From an uncultured Draconibacterium sp. (GTDB taxonomy: Bacteria > Bacteroidota > Bacteroidia > Bacteroidales > Prolixibacteraceae): a stretch of DNA of 64,000 nt. The stretch lies in the NCBI RefSeq assembly GCF_963675585.1, contig NZ_OY776414.1:351001-415000 (forward strand). The letters are read 5' to 3'. A model generated the notes under the pieces. It was not told the origin of the DNA. It saw nothing but the letters and a program-made list of their open reading frames with translations, and ran no database searches. The position numbers and the translations under genes were made by a program. Below, one piece after another: positions 63,950 through 64,000 of this stretch (position 1 is the first letter of the stretch; each line of letters begins with the position of its first letter).

Positions 63950-64000
63950 TTCACTAAAATTGTTTACTTAATATCGTGTTCGATGTAACTCCCGATGAAA

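Overview
The window is chromosomal DNA of a Bacteroidota member, most likely from the Marinilabiliales/Prolixibacteraceae side of the phylum. The evidence is many -7 boxes of the Bacteroidota form TAnnTTTG, no consistent Shine-Dalgarno sequences, a short primary sigma factor (288 aa), a GT3 glycogen synthase, a FeoA-FeoB fusion, a BtuB/BtuG-type B12 uptake pair and a bacterial V-type ATPase. The genus is inference; no rRNA gene is present.

Layout. 1-3.0 kb: the 3' part of bamA and two Skp/OmpH chaperones (outer-membrane biogenesis). 3.1-5.8 kb: glycogen synthase and murI. 5.8-9.9 kb: a sugar kinase plus nucleotidyltransferase operon, disrupted at its 3' end by an IS1634-type element that made a 311-312 bp target duplication and so left the kinase gene complete. 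10.1-20 kb: a candidate 55-aa gene, a cobalamin riboswitch, btuB, a PKD/beta-propeller BtuG-like lipoprotein, and cobU-cobT-cobS-cobC-cobQ-cbiB for the late steps of B12 assembly. 20.0-21.2 kb: a gene-free tandem array of about 246-bp units. I read it as five small-RNA genes on the minus strand, each with its own promoter box and terminator. 21.3-24.5 kb: floA-nfeD-clpS and a TPR/SPOR protein. 24.6-33.3 kb: bcp, recA, the threonine genes (thrA, a phosphoglycerate-mutase-like gene, thrC), rpoD and rpe. 33.3-37.3 kb: FeoAB iron uptake, a conserved unknown, a thiamine-binding protein and tRNA-Arg(ACG).

37.3-44.6 kb is an accessory stretch. It holds a DUF6261-like gene, a 42-bp minisatellite, REP-like palindromes, an MmeI-type restriction-modification enzyme whose central third differs in base composition, a REP-associated transposase (RAYT), a PD-(D/E)XK-like protein, and dinD between imperfect direct repeats. 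44.6-48.4 kb: L-rhamnose uptake and isomerisation (AraC regulator, rhaT, rhaM, rhaA). 49.1-58.8 kb: a V-type ATPase operon on the minus strand (E, DUF2764, A, B, USP, D, I, K) with a Na+-type ring signature. 59-64 kb: a phosphotriesterase-family lipoprotein, an EamA transporter, a MazF/PemK-type toxin-antitoxin pair and pheT.

The two observations I rate highest are the minus-strand small-RNA array, where stem changes keep pairing only on one strand, and the IS insertion with its very long target duplication.
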